Shown: positions 35,706 through 44,633 of the stretch, piece by piece
Layout of the letters: the number at the start of each line of letters is the position of its first letter
Numbering within the stretch: position 1 is the stretch's first letter
NCBI GenBank assembly: GCA_031385005.1
Contig: JANNBB010000013.1
Span: 1 to 64,000 of the forward strand
From: JADKIH01 sp031385005
GTDB taxonomy: Bacteria > Bacteroidota > Bacteroidia > AKYH767-A > 2013-40CM-41-45
Length of the DNA: 64,000 nt
Direction of reading: 5' to 3'
Program-made: the position numbers and the translations under genes
The notes under the pieces: model-generated
What the model was told of the DNA's origin: nothing
The model's database searches: none
Seen by the model: only the letters and a program-made list of their open reading frames with translations

Positions 35706-36577
35706 TACAGAATATTCAGAACTTGTTCTTTTATTTTTTCGAGTTCGTCTTTCATCATCACCACATGCTTTTGCATATTGGCATCATTGGCTTTTGAACC
35801 AATGGTATTTATTTCCCTGCCTAATTCCTGTCCGATAAAGGAAAGTTTTTTGCCTGGGGATGCTTCTTCTTTTATTGTTTCCAAAAAATAATCACAGTGA
35901 CTCTTAAGCCGGACTTTCTCTTCGGAGATATCGAATTTCTCTATGTAAAAAACAAGTTCCTGCTCCAATCTGTTTCTGTCGATGTTATTTGTCTGAATAA
36001 ATTCTTCCAGTCCGGATTTAAGCCGCTGTCTTATATTTTCGATACGGGGTTTTTCAAATTCTTCCAGTTGAACGAGACCTTTTGAAATCGAAGCGATGCG
36101 TTGTCTCATATCTTTTTCCAATGCTTTTCCTTCATTGATCCGGAATTGCTGAAATGATTTCAATGCTTGTGCCAATGCCTTTGAAGCGGCGCTCCATTCC
36201 TCTTCGGATAAAACCAGTTTTTCACTCACCAATACATCCGGAAAAGTTAGTATCAGTTGCAGGTAGTTGGAAGTTTTGTTTTTTAATTCGGTATCAAGTT
36301 TTTTTAATTCCGTATAGTAAGCTTTTGCTAAAACTTTATTGATGGAGGATTTTCGTACCAATTCCTGACTTTCTACATTAAAAACAACTTCAACTTTTCC
36401 GCGTTCAATTGATCTGGCGAGTTCTGTTCTTAATTCCATTTCCTTTTCCTTGTATGCCTGTGGCAACTTCAGCATTAGGTCAAAAAACTTGCTGTTTACG
36501 GAACGGATTTCAACAGAAATTACCTTTTGTTTATACTCCGCAGTTGCATTCCCAAAACCGGTCATTGAACGAATCAT
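35705..36577 (-). CDS. yicC: YicC/YloC-family endoribonuclease
   Basis: The 290-residue protein starts with the family-defining 'MIRSMTGFGNA' and ends with the conserved C-terminal region 'GREINTIGSKANDANMQKHV' followed by 'MKDELEKIKEQVLNI'. The family comprises hexameric metal-dependent endoribonucleases that cleave small or structured RNAs. The length is typical. It is the first gene of an operon with gmk and nadD, driven by a well-matched promoter 22 bases upstream; the yicC-gmk pairing is widespread in bacteria. Confidence 0.94.
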   Translation of the reverse strand: MIRSMTGFGNATAEYKQKVISVEIRSVNSKFFDLMLKLPQAYKEKEMELRTELARSIERGKVEVVFNVESQELVRKSSINKVLAKAYYTELKKLDTELKNKTSNYLQLILTFPDVLVSEKLVLSEEEWSAASKALAQALKSFQQFRINEGKALEKDMRQRIASISKGLVQLEEFEKPRIENIRQRLKSGLEEFIQTNNIDRNRLEQELVFYIEKFDISEEKVRLKSHCDYFLETIKEEASPGKKLSFIGQELGREINTIGSKANDANMQKHVVMMKDELEKIKEQVLNIL

Positions 36578-36598
36578 CGTAGAGGATTAAATGTTGAA

Positions 36599-36628
36599 CA
36601 AAATTAGATTAAGATTTGAGTTTAACAA
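36599..36628 (-). promoter_or_regulatory. Promoter TTG-N19-TAATTTTG for the yicC operon
   Basis: On the minus strand TTG (36628-36626) and TAATTTTG (36606-36599) are 19 bases apart, an exact fit to the Bacteroidota consensus. The box ends 21 bases before the yicC ATG. Confidence 0.7.
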
Positions 36629-36697
36629 GTATCAATGAGCCATGAATTGAAGCAACTTTTGCATGTCCCAAACACTCGTCTCGGCTTCTTTACACTT

Positions 36698-37057
36698 TTA
36701 TTTTTTCTTTTTAAGAGCTTCTTCTCCGGCGGTAACATTTTTGGGAGAATTACCGATAAAAATCTCGGAATCAATTAACAAAACAGGTCGTTTCAGGAAG
36801 GTGTATTCTTCCAAAATGTATTTTCTGTAATCCTTCTCCGTGAGCTTTTTCGTATTCAGTCCAAGTGTTCGATATTTGATTGCTATTCGACTAAACAGCG
36901 CTTCATAACTTCCGGCCATTCCCGCCATTTCGTCTAGTTGTGAGGGAGTTAACTTTTCCGTTTTAATATCCTGCAAGACTACATCCTTTGCGGGTTTCCA
37001 TTGTTTGAGTATTCTCTGACAGGTTGAACAACTTGAAAGATGGTAGATTTTTTTCAT
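36698..37057 (-). CDS. ArsC/Spx-like thioredoxin-fold protein
   Basis: ATG at 37057 gives 119 residues; an in-frame TTG at 37069 is unlikely. The N-terminus 'IYHLSSCSTCQRIL' holds a CxxC motif where ArsC and Spx proteins have theirs. The fold continues through 'DIKTEKLTPSQLDEM', 'LFSRIAIKYRTLGL' and 'FLKRPVLLIDSEIFIGNSPKN', where a cis-Pro (KRPV) conserved in the family is visible. The C-terminus is Lys-rich. Arsenate reduction is possible, but the usual Arg residues of true ArsC are not clearly recognisable, so a general glutaredoxin-like redox role is the safer call. It is a single gene, upstream of and transcribed toward the yicC operon. Confidence 0.82.
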   Translation of the reverse strand: MKKIYHLSSCSTCQRILKQWKPAKDVVLQDIKTEKLTPSQLDEMAGMAGSYEALFSRIAIKYRTLGLNTKKLTEKDYRKYILEEYTFLKRPVLLIDSEIFIGNSPKNVTAGEEALKKKK

Positions 37058-37235
37058 GATATCAGGCAAAAATAGAATTTCATTACGGGTTTATGTGATG
37101 TTTTGAAAAAGTTCTCTTTTAGGATTCAAGCATTGATTATCAATTAGTAAGATTAATTTCGCTCATTGTTCTTTTGGACTATTAAAAACAACGGCGTCGC
37201 TTCATTTTTAACTTTCAAATTTATGGCTATTTACT

Positions 37236-37243
37236 TATGTTTG
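37236..37243 (+). promoter_or_regulatory. Possible -7 element (TATGTTTG) for scpA
   Basis: TATGTTTG matches TAnnTTTG and lies 17 bases before the GTG start of scpA. The -33 region has ACTTTC rather than a TTG, so this is a partial match. Confidence 0.4.
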
Positions 37244-37260
37244 GTACTTAATCGAATTAC

Positions 37261-37998
37261 GTGGAAAAGGCATTTGAAATAAAATTACCCCAATTTGAGG
37301 GCCCGTTTGACTTATTATTATTTTTCATCGAGAGAGATGAGATCGATATTCATAATATTCCTATTTCTGATATCACCAATGACTTCCTTGAGTACATAAC
37401 CAAGATGAATGAATTGAATATCGAACTGGCGAGTGAATTTATTCTTGTAGCGGCAACATTGATGCGAATTAAAGCAAAAATGCTTCTACCTCGTCCGGAA
37501 CTTGATGAACAAGGAAATGAAATAGATCCTCGTAAGGATCTGGTTGAGCGCCTGCTCCTTTACAAGCAATACAAAGAATCTTGCGAGGAACTTCGAATAA
37601 GCGAAGAGGACAGAAGCATGAAAGCTGCACGAGGCAATATTCAAAAGGAACTTGCCGGTATTGCGATGCAAAATGCTCAATCAGAAGAATTGATGAACCT
37701 GACTTTATTTCAGTTGTTAAATAGTTTCAACAAGGTGCTTCACCGTTTTGAAGCAGATAAAAACAAGGTCGTTCATAAAATTGTTCAATACCCATATACA
37801 ATTGCAGAGCAAAAAGAATCACTGAAAAATTTATTAAGAGGCAAAGAAAAAGTACCTTTCACCGAATTAATTCTTTCTTGTGAAAATAAAGTTCAGGCAA
37901 TCTTTACCTTTTTAGGAATTCTTGAATTGTTGCAAGAGCAATTAATTAAAATTACACTGGGCATTGGCTATAATAACTTTTGGCTCAGTGAGGGCTGA
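37261..37998 (+). CDS. scpA: Segregation and condensation protein A
   Basis: The 245-residue protein begins at a GTG codon directly at the family-conserved 'FEIKLPQFEGPFDLLLFFIERDEIDIHNIPI' (residues 5-35), the kleisin N-terminal helix that binds the SMC neck. 'ASEFILVAATLMRIKAKMLLP' is the second conserved block. The C-terminal winged helix (about 165-240; 'FTELILSCENKVQAIFTFLGILELL') binds the SMC head. With SMC and ScpB it forms the bacterial condensin; neither partner is in this window. The next gene begins 12 bases later on the same strand, so the two may be co-transcribed. Confidence 0.95.
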   Translation: MEKAFEIKLPQFEGPFDLLLFFIERDEIDIHNIPISDITNDFLEYITKMNELNIELASEFILVAATLMRIKAKMLLPRPELDEQGNEIDPRKDLVERLLLYKQYKESCEELRISEEDRSMKAARGNIQKELAGIAMQNAQSEELMNLTLFQLLNSFNKVLHRFEADKNKVVHKIVQYPYTIAEQKESLKNLLRGKEKVPFTELILSCENKVQAIFTFLGILELLQEQLIKITLGIGYNNFWLSEG

Positions 37999-38010
37999 TA
38001 ATTATTATTA

Positions 38011-39096
38011 ATGCAATCCGATAACAGGAAAATACTTAATGCATTTCGCCCTTCGCGGATCATTTACCCTATTTTAATTGGGTTAGGTGCAGCAACATAT
38101 TTGTTAGTAAAGAATTTTGATAGATCATCTTTTGAAAAAATAGAATGGACATGGGTAAGTCTGTTTTGGATTTTCATGGCTCTCATGATGATGGTCGTTC
38201 GTGATGGCGCTTATATGATTCGTATCCGGGCGTTAACAGACAATGAACTTAACTGGAGGCAGTCTTTCAATGTCATTATGCTATGGGAGTTTGCTTCCGC
38301 ACTTGCTCCGGGAATGCTCGGCGGCGGATTTGTCTTCGCCATTTTTATTCTGAACAGAGAAAGAATAAACATGGGGAAAAGCATTACTGCCATCATGTTG
38401 TCTTCTTTTCAGGATGGTGTATTCCTGGCAATCATGGCCCCTCTAGTCTATTTTACTATCGGTCGCGAACGTCTGTTTTCGACCATCGATGTGTTGAATG
38501 TTAGTCCGGTTAAATTCGGCGACGGATTTTATTATTCTTTCTGGGCTGTTTATTTTATCATACTCGCTTACAAAATTTTTGTGGCCTATGCACTTTTTAT
38601 AAACCCCCGCTTCATAAAATGGTTATTAATAAAGATGTTTTCACTTCCCATTTTAAAACGCTGGAAACACAATGCCCTTGAAACAGGAAATCAACTTATT
38701 GTAGCTTCCAACGGATTAAAAAATAAAGGCAGGAGCTTCTGGTTTAATTCTTTCGCGGGAACTTTTATATCGTGGACAGCCAGATATTCAATTGTGAATT
38801 GTTTGATATTGGCATTTCATAATGTGCAGGTAGATAACTTCTTGGTATTCGCCAGACAGGTTATCATGGGAATCATCATTTTATTCAGTCCGACCCCGGG
38901 AGGCAGTGGGTTGGCAGAATTTATGTTTACGGATTTTCTCGGAGAATTTATTCCGCATGGATTGTCGGCAACATTAAGTTTGTTGTGGAGATTGGTCAGC
39001 TATTATCCTTATTTATTTATTGGAGCGATTATATTGCCACGCTGGATACGCAGTCATTATCGCAAAGAAGAAATAGCTATACCCGGAAAGAGTTAG
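38011..39096 (+). CDS. Flippase-like (LPG synthase transmembrane-domain) protein
   Basis: The 361-residue protein has about eight transmembrane helices and the family signature of LPG_synthase_TM/UPF0104: 'WEFASALAPGMLGGGFVFAIFIL' (about 91-113), 'RQVIMGIIILFSPTPGGSGLAE' (about 284-305) and 'LLWRLVSYYPYLFIGAI' (about 334-350). The family includes MprF flippase domains and is thought to translocate lipids. No soluble aminoacyltransferase domain follows, so it is a stand-alone flippase-like protein with unknown substrate. Its stop overlaps that of recO, transcribed toward it. Confidence 0.88.
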   Translation: MQSDNRKILNAFRPSRIIYPILIGLGAATYLLVKNFDRSSFEKIEWTWVSLFWIFMALMMMVVRDGAYMIRIRALTDNELNWRQSFNVIMLWEFASALAPGMLGGGFVFAIFILNRERINMGKSITAIMLSSFQDGVFLAIMAPLVYFTIGRERLFSTIDVLNVSPVKFGDGFYYSFWAVYFIILAYKIFVAYALFINPRFIKWLLIKMFSLPILKRWKHNALETGNQLIVASNGLKNKGRSFWFNSFAGTFISWTARYSIVNCLILAFHNVQVDNFLVFARQVIMGIIILFSPTPGGSGLAEFMFTDFLGEFIPHGLSATLSLLWRLVSYYPYLFIGAIILPRWIRSHYRKEEIAIPGKS

Positions 39097-39815
39097 TCTT
39101 CCCAGACTTGCTCTAAAACCTTGTGAGATTTTATATTTCCAAAGCCCTCCACATGCAGGTCGTAATACTCTATAATATAATTAATGAGTAACCGCCTGTC
39201 GGCACTGCCAATTGCCGAAACAAGCGAATAATCGGCATTAATCATTTCTGAAAAAAATCCACTAAGCGGAGGCGGAATGAAATGAGGATGATCGGGAAAT
39301 GAATCCTGGAAGCTGCCATCTTTTAAATTGAAAATAGTCTGCTTGTCATTGAAATTATTTGCAGGAGAAAATCCAAGCAAACGACAGAGGCGCAAAAGAA
39401 AAATCAAGTGAAATTCTTTTCCCGATTGTTGCGGGTTGTCGAGGTACTGAATCGAATTAAAAATAAATTCAAACAAACCGGGATTCGATTCTTCTTCACG
39501 AATGGCTTTTGACAAGACTTCATCCAGAAAAAAAATGATAGAGGTTTTAACGACATCGAAAGGAATATTATTTAGCGGAGGACTTGGACGGATTTCAGAA
39601 ATACGTTGTAAGCCCGGTCTGTCTTTATGATAGACGACGAGTTCGAGGGGTGTTAGCGGCTGAAAAATATTTGAATGAACACGCGCATGTTTTTTTCTTA
39701 CACTGTTTATAAGGTAGGATTGAATTCCGAATAGTTCTGTATAGATCTTTACGACGAGACTGGCTTCACCATACTCGGTAGAATTGAAAACGATACCGCG
39801 CGTTTTATGAAGCAT
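39093..39815 (-). CDS. recO: DNA repair protein RecO
   Basis: The 240-residue protein starts with 'MLHKTRGIVFNSTEYGEASLVVKIYTE' (OB-fold, about 1-80), has 'LTPLELVVYHK' in the second strand pair, and continues with a helical domain and the C-terminal 'LLINYIIEYYDLHVEGFGNIKSHKVL' (about 210-235). The usual zinc-binding cysteines of RecO are not visible, a frequent state in this phylum. RecO anneals ssDNA and with RecR loads RecA. Its ATG overlaps the porZ stop by one base (TAATG), so it is translationally coupled to porZ. Confidence 0.93.
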   Translation of the reverse strand: MLHKTRGIVFNSTEYGEASLVVKIYTELFGIQSYLINSVRKKHARVHSNIFQPLTPLELVVYHKDRPGLQRISEIRPSPPLNNIPFDVVKTSIIFFLDEVLSKAIREEESNPGLFEFIFNSIQYLDNPQQSGKEFHLIFLLRLCRLLGFSPANNFNDKQTIFNLKDGSFQDSFPDHPHFIPPPLSGFFSEMINADYSLVSAIGSADRRLLINYIIEYYDLHVEGFGNIKSHKVLEQVWED

Positions 39816-42187
39816 TAGTTTGCAAAAATCATTTTTGTCGTACAGGTTTGTGTTCCGTCTTCGTTAGTAATTAAAACAACATACACGCCTGTTTGTGCTC
39901 GTTCACCTTTCATGTTTACACCCTGCCAAATGGCTTGTCCCCCTAATGCTTTTGTATGATAAACAAGATTACCTGCCACATCAGAAATTTTTACATCGGC
40001 ATTTTCAATTAATCCGCGAATGGCTATCGGGCCTTTATAATCGTGACGAACGGGATTTGGAAAAACATAATAGTTGTCACAGGCGTCTCCCCCTCCTGTA
40101 GCATCACCACGGTAGGAAATGATTCCTTTATCGGTAGCAAAAAACACTTCTCCTGTTAAATCGTCGATGGCTATTCCCAAAACAGAATTGGATGGAAGCG
40201 GCGAATTATCTTTGTTGAAATTGAGAATTTGTTTTGTTCCATCCGGCGACATCAGGAACGCTCCTCCGCTATATGTCCCAAACCATTTTCTGTTTGCGCC
40301 GTCTATAGCAATTGCGCTGACGATTTCAGATTCCAGTAAGTATTGATTATAACCATCTTGTTCGATGATGATTTTCTGCGCATCGAAATTATTGCCTGTA
40401 AATACATTGCCGGGATTATAAATAACACCCACGCCTTTATCTGTTCCAAGCCAGATTGCTCCGTCTTTATCTTTTGCAATGGCTTTGACGAACTTATTTG
40501 GTAAGGCGCCTTTTCCAACTTCTTCTGAGAGTCGGGAATAACTTGCATTGTTTGGGTTTGATATATCTGTTTCTTTAAAGACAGCCAACCCTTCACCACG
40601 AGAACCCTGTCGTACACAAAACCATTTCTGTCCAAAGTCGTCAATTACAAGATTATATAAGCTGTATTCTGTAAGAACTGATTCGTCGATAATAAAGTCC
40701 TGCCAGGTACGGTCTTTTTTCATTACAGAAATTGGTCGGGTAGTACCACAGTCAACAACCCATAGGTTTCCATCATCATCAAAAGTTACACCACCGACAT
40801 TCGTTTTATTTGTGTCGTTGTTTAACGTATGCAAGGTGCTGTTGTATTTGTTGAACCTTGTTAAACCCCCATCCTTATTGTATTCAAGTAACCCGCTTCC
40901 CCAGGAGCCAATAAAAACGTGATCTGCATCGTTGGGATCAATCGCAGAACAGTTAACAGCAGGTGATACACCGGGATTGCATAGCAGCTGATAAATATTA
41001 TCATTTCGGCAATCGAATGTTTTCCATTCGTTATTAATAAAATAAAAAATTCCGTTTCTGGCAGAACCATCGTATGTATCCAGGTCAATTACTCCTGTCG
41101 TAACCCAAATTCTTCCGTTCTTTCCTTCGATGGACCAAACGGCCTCTGAGCGAGGGCCATTCGGACTAATGAGCTCAATTGAATTGTCAGGTCGCTGCCT
41201 TACTAATCCATTGCTTAAATCAGCTATCCAGAAATTCCCATCTGCCGAAACAAAACCTTTCGAGAAAGAAGAAAAACTAAGCGAATAATTTTCCAGGTTG
41301 CGAATTATATTTCCGGATTCATCGTAGGTAGCTATTTTAAAATTATTTCTATAAATGATGTAGTTTCCATATACATCCACATATCCGCCTTCGGCATTAT
41401 CGAGAATAAAAGGAGCCCATTGATTATTATTATAAACGAGAACAGAATCTTTCCAGTCTGCAGGATTGGTTTTTACCGCATAAAATTTTCCATTTAACAT
41501 AGCAGCAGAGGTATAACGCGCATTGGGTTCCGTCATTGCAGTATCTTGTGTCCATGCTGTATAATTAAAAATATTCGGGTCGTTAAATGCAGCTCTGTAA
41601 ATTCCATTATTAGTGAGAGCGATTAAATAGTTGCCATCGTATGCTATGTCATTTACATTTATGTTCACTCCATTGGGCCCAATGTAGTAGGTGTCTTTTA
41701 TTTCGCTTCGGCTAATATCAACAACTACTATTCCAAATTCAGTACTTAAGTAAGCTAGTCCGTTGATAAACGTAATTGAATTTATTCCTTTTCCTCCAAT
41801 GATGTTTTTGATTTTTATGTCCGGAATATTAATTATTTTTTTATCGGAGGTAATAATATCCAAATTGGAATTTGCATAGGCAATAAGTAATACACCGTTT
41901 AACTTATCATAACTCATTGTAGCAATTTCACGGTCAGATAAAACACTGAGGCGGGAAAGAATATTCACTTCGCCGGTTTCTTTAGAATAAGTGAATAGGC
42001 TAAAACGTCCGGCACAATATATTAACCCATCGTTATCTTCTGCAACATCTATGGCTTTAATGTATGGCGGATGCTCGCGCCAGGAACCAATACTCACATT
42101 TGAAGTTTGAGCAAAAGCAGCAGAATAAATAAGGGTATAGAAGCAAAAAATAGTTGAAAGACGGAGTAATTTTTTCATATTTGGCAT
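39815..42187 (-). CDS. porZ: Type IX secretion system protein PorZ
   Basis: The 790-residue protein has a signal peptide (SAAFA|Q; an ATG at 42178 is an equally good start). Two large beta-propellers follow, built from two-component-regulator-like repeats: 'DNDGLIYCAGR', 'DDDGNLWVVDCG', 'DKDGAIWLGTDKGVGVI' and 'DDLTGEVFFATDKGIIS'. At the end is a T9SS sorting domain (YYVFPNPVRHDYKGPIAIRG ... GQAIWQGVNMKGERAQTGVYVVLIT). This arrangement matches PorZ, a surface part of the T9SS attachment complex that helps deliver the anionic sugar anchor to cargo. It is followed by recO, with one-base overlap. Confidence 0.92.
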   Translation of the reverse strand: MPNMKKLLRLSTIFCFYTLIYSAAFAQTSNVSIGSWREHPPYIKAIDVAEDNDGLIYCAGRFSLFTYSKETGEVNILSRLSVLSDREIATMSYDKLNGVLLIAYANSNLDIITSDKKIINIPDIKIKNIIGGKGINSITFINGLAYLSTEFGIVVVDISRSEIKDTYYIGPNGVNINVNDIAYDGNYLIALTNNGIYRAAFNDPNIFNYTAWTQDTAMTEPNARYTSAAMLNGKFYAVKTNPADWKDSVLVYNNNQWAPFILDNAEGGYVDVYGNYIIYRNNFKIATYDESGNIIRNLENYSLSFSSFSKGFVSADGNFWIADLSNGLVRQRPDNSIELISPNGPRSEAVWSIEGKNGRIWVTTGVIDLDTYDGSARNGIFYFINNEWKTFDCRNDNIYQLLCNPGVSPAVNCSAIDPNDADHVFIGSWGSGLLEYNKDGGLTRFNKYNSTLHTLNNDTNKTNVGGVTFDDDGNLWVVDCGTTRPISVMKKDRTWQDFIIDESVLTEYSLYNLVIDDFGQKWFCVRQGSRGEGLAVFKETDISNPNNASYSRLSEEVGKGALPNKFVKAIAKDKDGAIWLGTDKGVGVIYNPGNVFTGNNFDAQKIIIEQDGYNQYLLESEIVSAIAIDGANRKWFGTYSGGAFLMSPDGTKQILNFNKDNSPLPSNSVLGIAIDDLTGEVFFATDKGIISYRGDATGGGDACDNYYVFPNPVRHDYKGPIAIRGLIENADVKISDVAGNLVYHTKALGGQAIWQGVNMKGERAQTGVYVVLITNEDGTQTCTTKMIFAN

Positions 42188-42286
42188 TATTAAACTGAAA
42201 ACGGATTAAATGATCATTTATTGTCGTTTTCGGCAGGTAATGAATCAGTAAAAATAGTAAAGATTATCATGCTTGAAAGCTGACGG

Positions 42287-43366
42287 ATGGATAAAATAAT
42301 TACCACTACAGATTTATTTTTGGAGAAGATTGAGCAGCGTTATGGGCGCTTGTCCGTTTCCGTTTTAATTGGCTTTCTTTTTCTTTTTTCTGCTGCCCTG
42401 GTCACCGATATTCGCCTGGAGACCTTTCATCATGGAAATGGTTTTACCCGGCTTTCTATTCATCCCTTCGACTTTTCCCTGCCGAACGATCTCCGTTATC
42501 GGATACTGTCTCCTCTGCTTGGATACCTGTTATTTTTCAGGGGGCCGGCCTTTAAATATTTTATGCTCATAGTTTTGGCAATGTTCCTTGCCTTCATTTA
42601 TTTTTTCAGGCGAAACGAAAATTCAAAGCCCGTTGCCGCACTTTTAATAACAGCACTTTGTGCATTCAGTACATTAACTTTTCATCAGCTATATTATCCG
42701 GCTTATAATGACCCGCTTTCATATCTATTAATACTGATTTTCCTTGTTTATTTTAAAGACAGGAAGGCAGCAATGGCATTGCTTACCCTAATGCTCTTCA
42801 ACCATGAGAACACTATTTTTCTTTTTCCATTTTTATTTTTTTTAAGCTTATCCGGAAATTATTCAATTGGAAATATTCTGATGATTTCTATCCGATTTAT
42901 AATAGCTGTTTTTCTTTATTGGATGTACAGAGAATTCATTTCCTATCATGTCAAAATAGAATATACGGCCTCTTATTATTTAGATCCCAACCAAATGAAA
43001 TGGGCACAAGAACATGTATTGCCAAATTTGCTTTCCGGTATCTTTCAAGCTTTCCGGCTTTTCTGGATTTTTCCGGTCGCAGCCATAACTATAAACATAT
43101 ACGAAAAGAGACCAATAGAAATTGTTTTGTTTATACTTGCTTTAAGTGGAGTATTCGCTCAGTTTCTTGTTGCCTATGATATTTCACGTTTAACAGGATT
43201 GGCTTTTCCGGTAATTATAATTTCAGCTATTCGGACAGCCAATTTTTTCGGGTATAAGAAATTCGTAGTTGCAACGATGATTATTATCCTCGCCAATTTT
43301 TTCATCCCCTCCTTTAATATTGGCGCATTGGATCCAATACCTTTAAGGCCATTTTGGATGAATTGA
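42287..43366 (+). CDS. Polytopic membrane protein, family not recognised
   Basis: This 359-residue protein has about nine hydrophobic helices (first at about 22-42, last at about 325-345) and few charged loops. Conserved-looking spots are 'NDLRYRILSPLLGYLL' (about 70-85), 'YYPAYNDPLSYLLI', 'NHENTIFLFP' and 'YDISRLTGLAFPV'. The pattern of an acidic or His-containing first loop with many TM helices recalls GT-C glycosyltransferases, but the diagnostic motif is not clear enough for assignment. It is convergent with a family 9 glycosyltransferase gene, with only four bases between stops. A role in cell-envelope assembly is inferred from context. Confidence 0.7.
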   Translation: MDKIITTTDLFLEKIEQRYGRLSVSVLIGFLFLFSAALVTDIRLETFHHGNGFTRLSIHPFDFSLPNDLRYRILSPLLGYLLFFRGPAFKYFMLIVLAMFLAFIYFFRRNENSKPVAALLITALCAFSTLTFHQLYYPAYNDPLSYLLILIFLVYFKDRKAAMALLTLMLFNHENTIFLFPFLFFLSLSGNYSIGNILMISIRFIIAVFLYWMYREFISYHVKIEYTASYYLDPNQMKWAQEHVLPNLLSGIFQAFRLFWIFPVAAITINIYEKRPIEIVLFILALSGVFAQFLVAYDISRLTGLAFPVIIISAIRTANFFGYKKFVVATMIIILANFFIPSFNIGALDPIPLRPFWMN

Positions 43367-43370
43367 AAAA

Positions 43371-44633
43371 TTATTTTCTCTCGACGATGCCTAGAGTGGA
43401 TTTATGATCACTTTTTAAATAAGTTAATGGAAATTCTTTTGTCCCCAATGACTTTCCTGATCCGGAAATTAAACCTACACAAATGTCTGATACTTCGTCG
43501 ACCGTAATTTGCTTCATACATTGATTATCTCCTTTGCAGGGAGGGGTGAGAAAATCGTGTACGCACGGACTGCAATAAATATTTTTATAGATGCCGAAAG
43601 CATTGGGATTCTGCCCGTATTGTGACGGCGAAGCAGGGCCGAATAAACAAACTGTCGGCTTACCCAGAGCGAAGGAAATATGCATTGGACCCGTGTCATT
43701 TGTTATAACCAATTCAGCGGCGTTTATTACAGCGAATAATTCTGTCAGTGAAAACAACCCTGCCGTATTGAACGCTTTTTCTTTTACCGGGTGATCCAGT
43801 TTCTCGATAACATGTTCTACCCATAAACTTTCACTTTTAGAACCTATAAAAAGAAAAACTTTCTGCGGATATAGTACATGAAGTTTAGTTACAAGGGCTC
43901 CGAATTTTTCCTGTGGCCAACGACGTTCAATTCTTAGGTCAGAAGCATTGGGGTTAACAATTATAAATTCCTGATGAGAATCGGAAGTTATCATATCTAA
44001 AACTTCCATGGCGGACTTTTTATCCGTTTCCGTAATCTCAAAGGAATACAAGCTTTCTTCAATTGTTTTGCATCCGATTAATCGCGCCATCTGTAAATAA
44101 GATTGAGCGATCGGAGCGCGTGCATTGAAAAACATCATGTGCGTATAAACACCCATTCTGATATTTCTTTCTATGCGGTAAAACCCAAAACGATTTCTTG
44201 CACAGCTCATAGTAGCTAGCGCTGTGCTGAAATAAGAATAGGTTTCCAAATCAATGTATAAATCAGGTTTGTGTTTCCAGAATTTTAATAATACCTGAAT
44301 CATCGAGCTCAAAACCTTGGCGGCACCTGAATCATCAATACAATAAACCCGGTTGACATCTTTAATACTTTCAAGTAATTTTTTATTTCCCGTGGAAGTG
44401 ACGAAAATAATTTCCGCTTTGGGAAAATTAGAACGCAACGTTTGCAACAAGGGAGTCGCCTGTATGATGCTGCCCATTCCCAAAAACTTGCAGACAACAA
44501 TTCGTTTCGGAGCTTTTTCCAGCGTATGGTCGATCGACAAAATCGAACCAAGAAAACGTGCCAACAAATTGAGAAGCATTACAACTCCTTTGCCGAACCA
44601 TTCATCTAAAACTACCTTCGTTTGTGTTTTCAT
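43371..44633 (-). CDS. Family 9 glycosyltransferase (heptosyltransferase-like)
   Basis: The 420-residue protein has the GT9 layout: an N-terminal Rossmann domain starting 'RIVVCKFLGMGSIIQATPLLQTLRSNFP' (about 44-71), 'FVTSTGNKKLLES', then the C-terminal nucleotide-sugar domain with 'VNPNASDLRIERRWPQEKF' and the signature 'ITNDTGPMHISFALGKPTVCLFGPASPSQYG' (about 310-340). GT9 enzymes add heptose or related sugars to LPS core or other surface glycans. A cluster of cysteines (YCSPCVHDFLTPPCKGDNQC, about 352-371) near the end could bind a metal. Its ATG overlaps the stop of the preceding large membrane protein gene by one base (TAATG). Confidence 0.88.
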   Translation of the reverse strand: MKTQTKVVLDEWFGKGVVMLLNLLARFLGSILSIDHTLEKAPKRIVVCKFLGMGSIIQATPLLQTLRSNFPKAEIIFVTSTGNKKLLESIKDVNRVYCIDDSGAAKVLSSMIQVLLKFWKHKPDLYIDLETYSYFSTALATMSCARNRFGFYRIERNIRMGVYTHMMFFNARAPIAQSYLQMARLIGCKTIEESLYSFEITETDKKSAMEVLDMITSDSHQEFIIVNPNASDLRIERRWPQEKFGALVTKLHVLYPQKVFLFIGSKSESLWVEHVIEKLDHPVKEKAFNTAGLFSLTELFAVINAAELVITNDTGPMHISFALGKPTVCLFGPASPSQYGQNPNAFGIYKNIYCSPCVHDFLTPPCKGDNQCMKQITVDEVSDICVGLISGSGKSLGTKEFPLTYLKSDHKSTLGIVERK

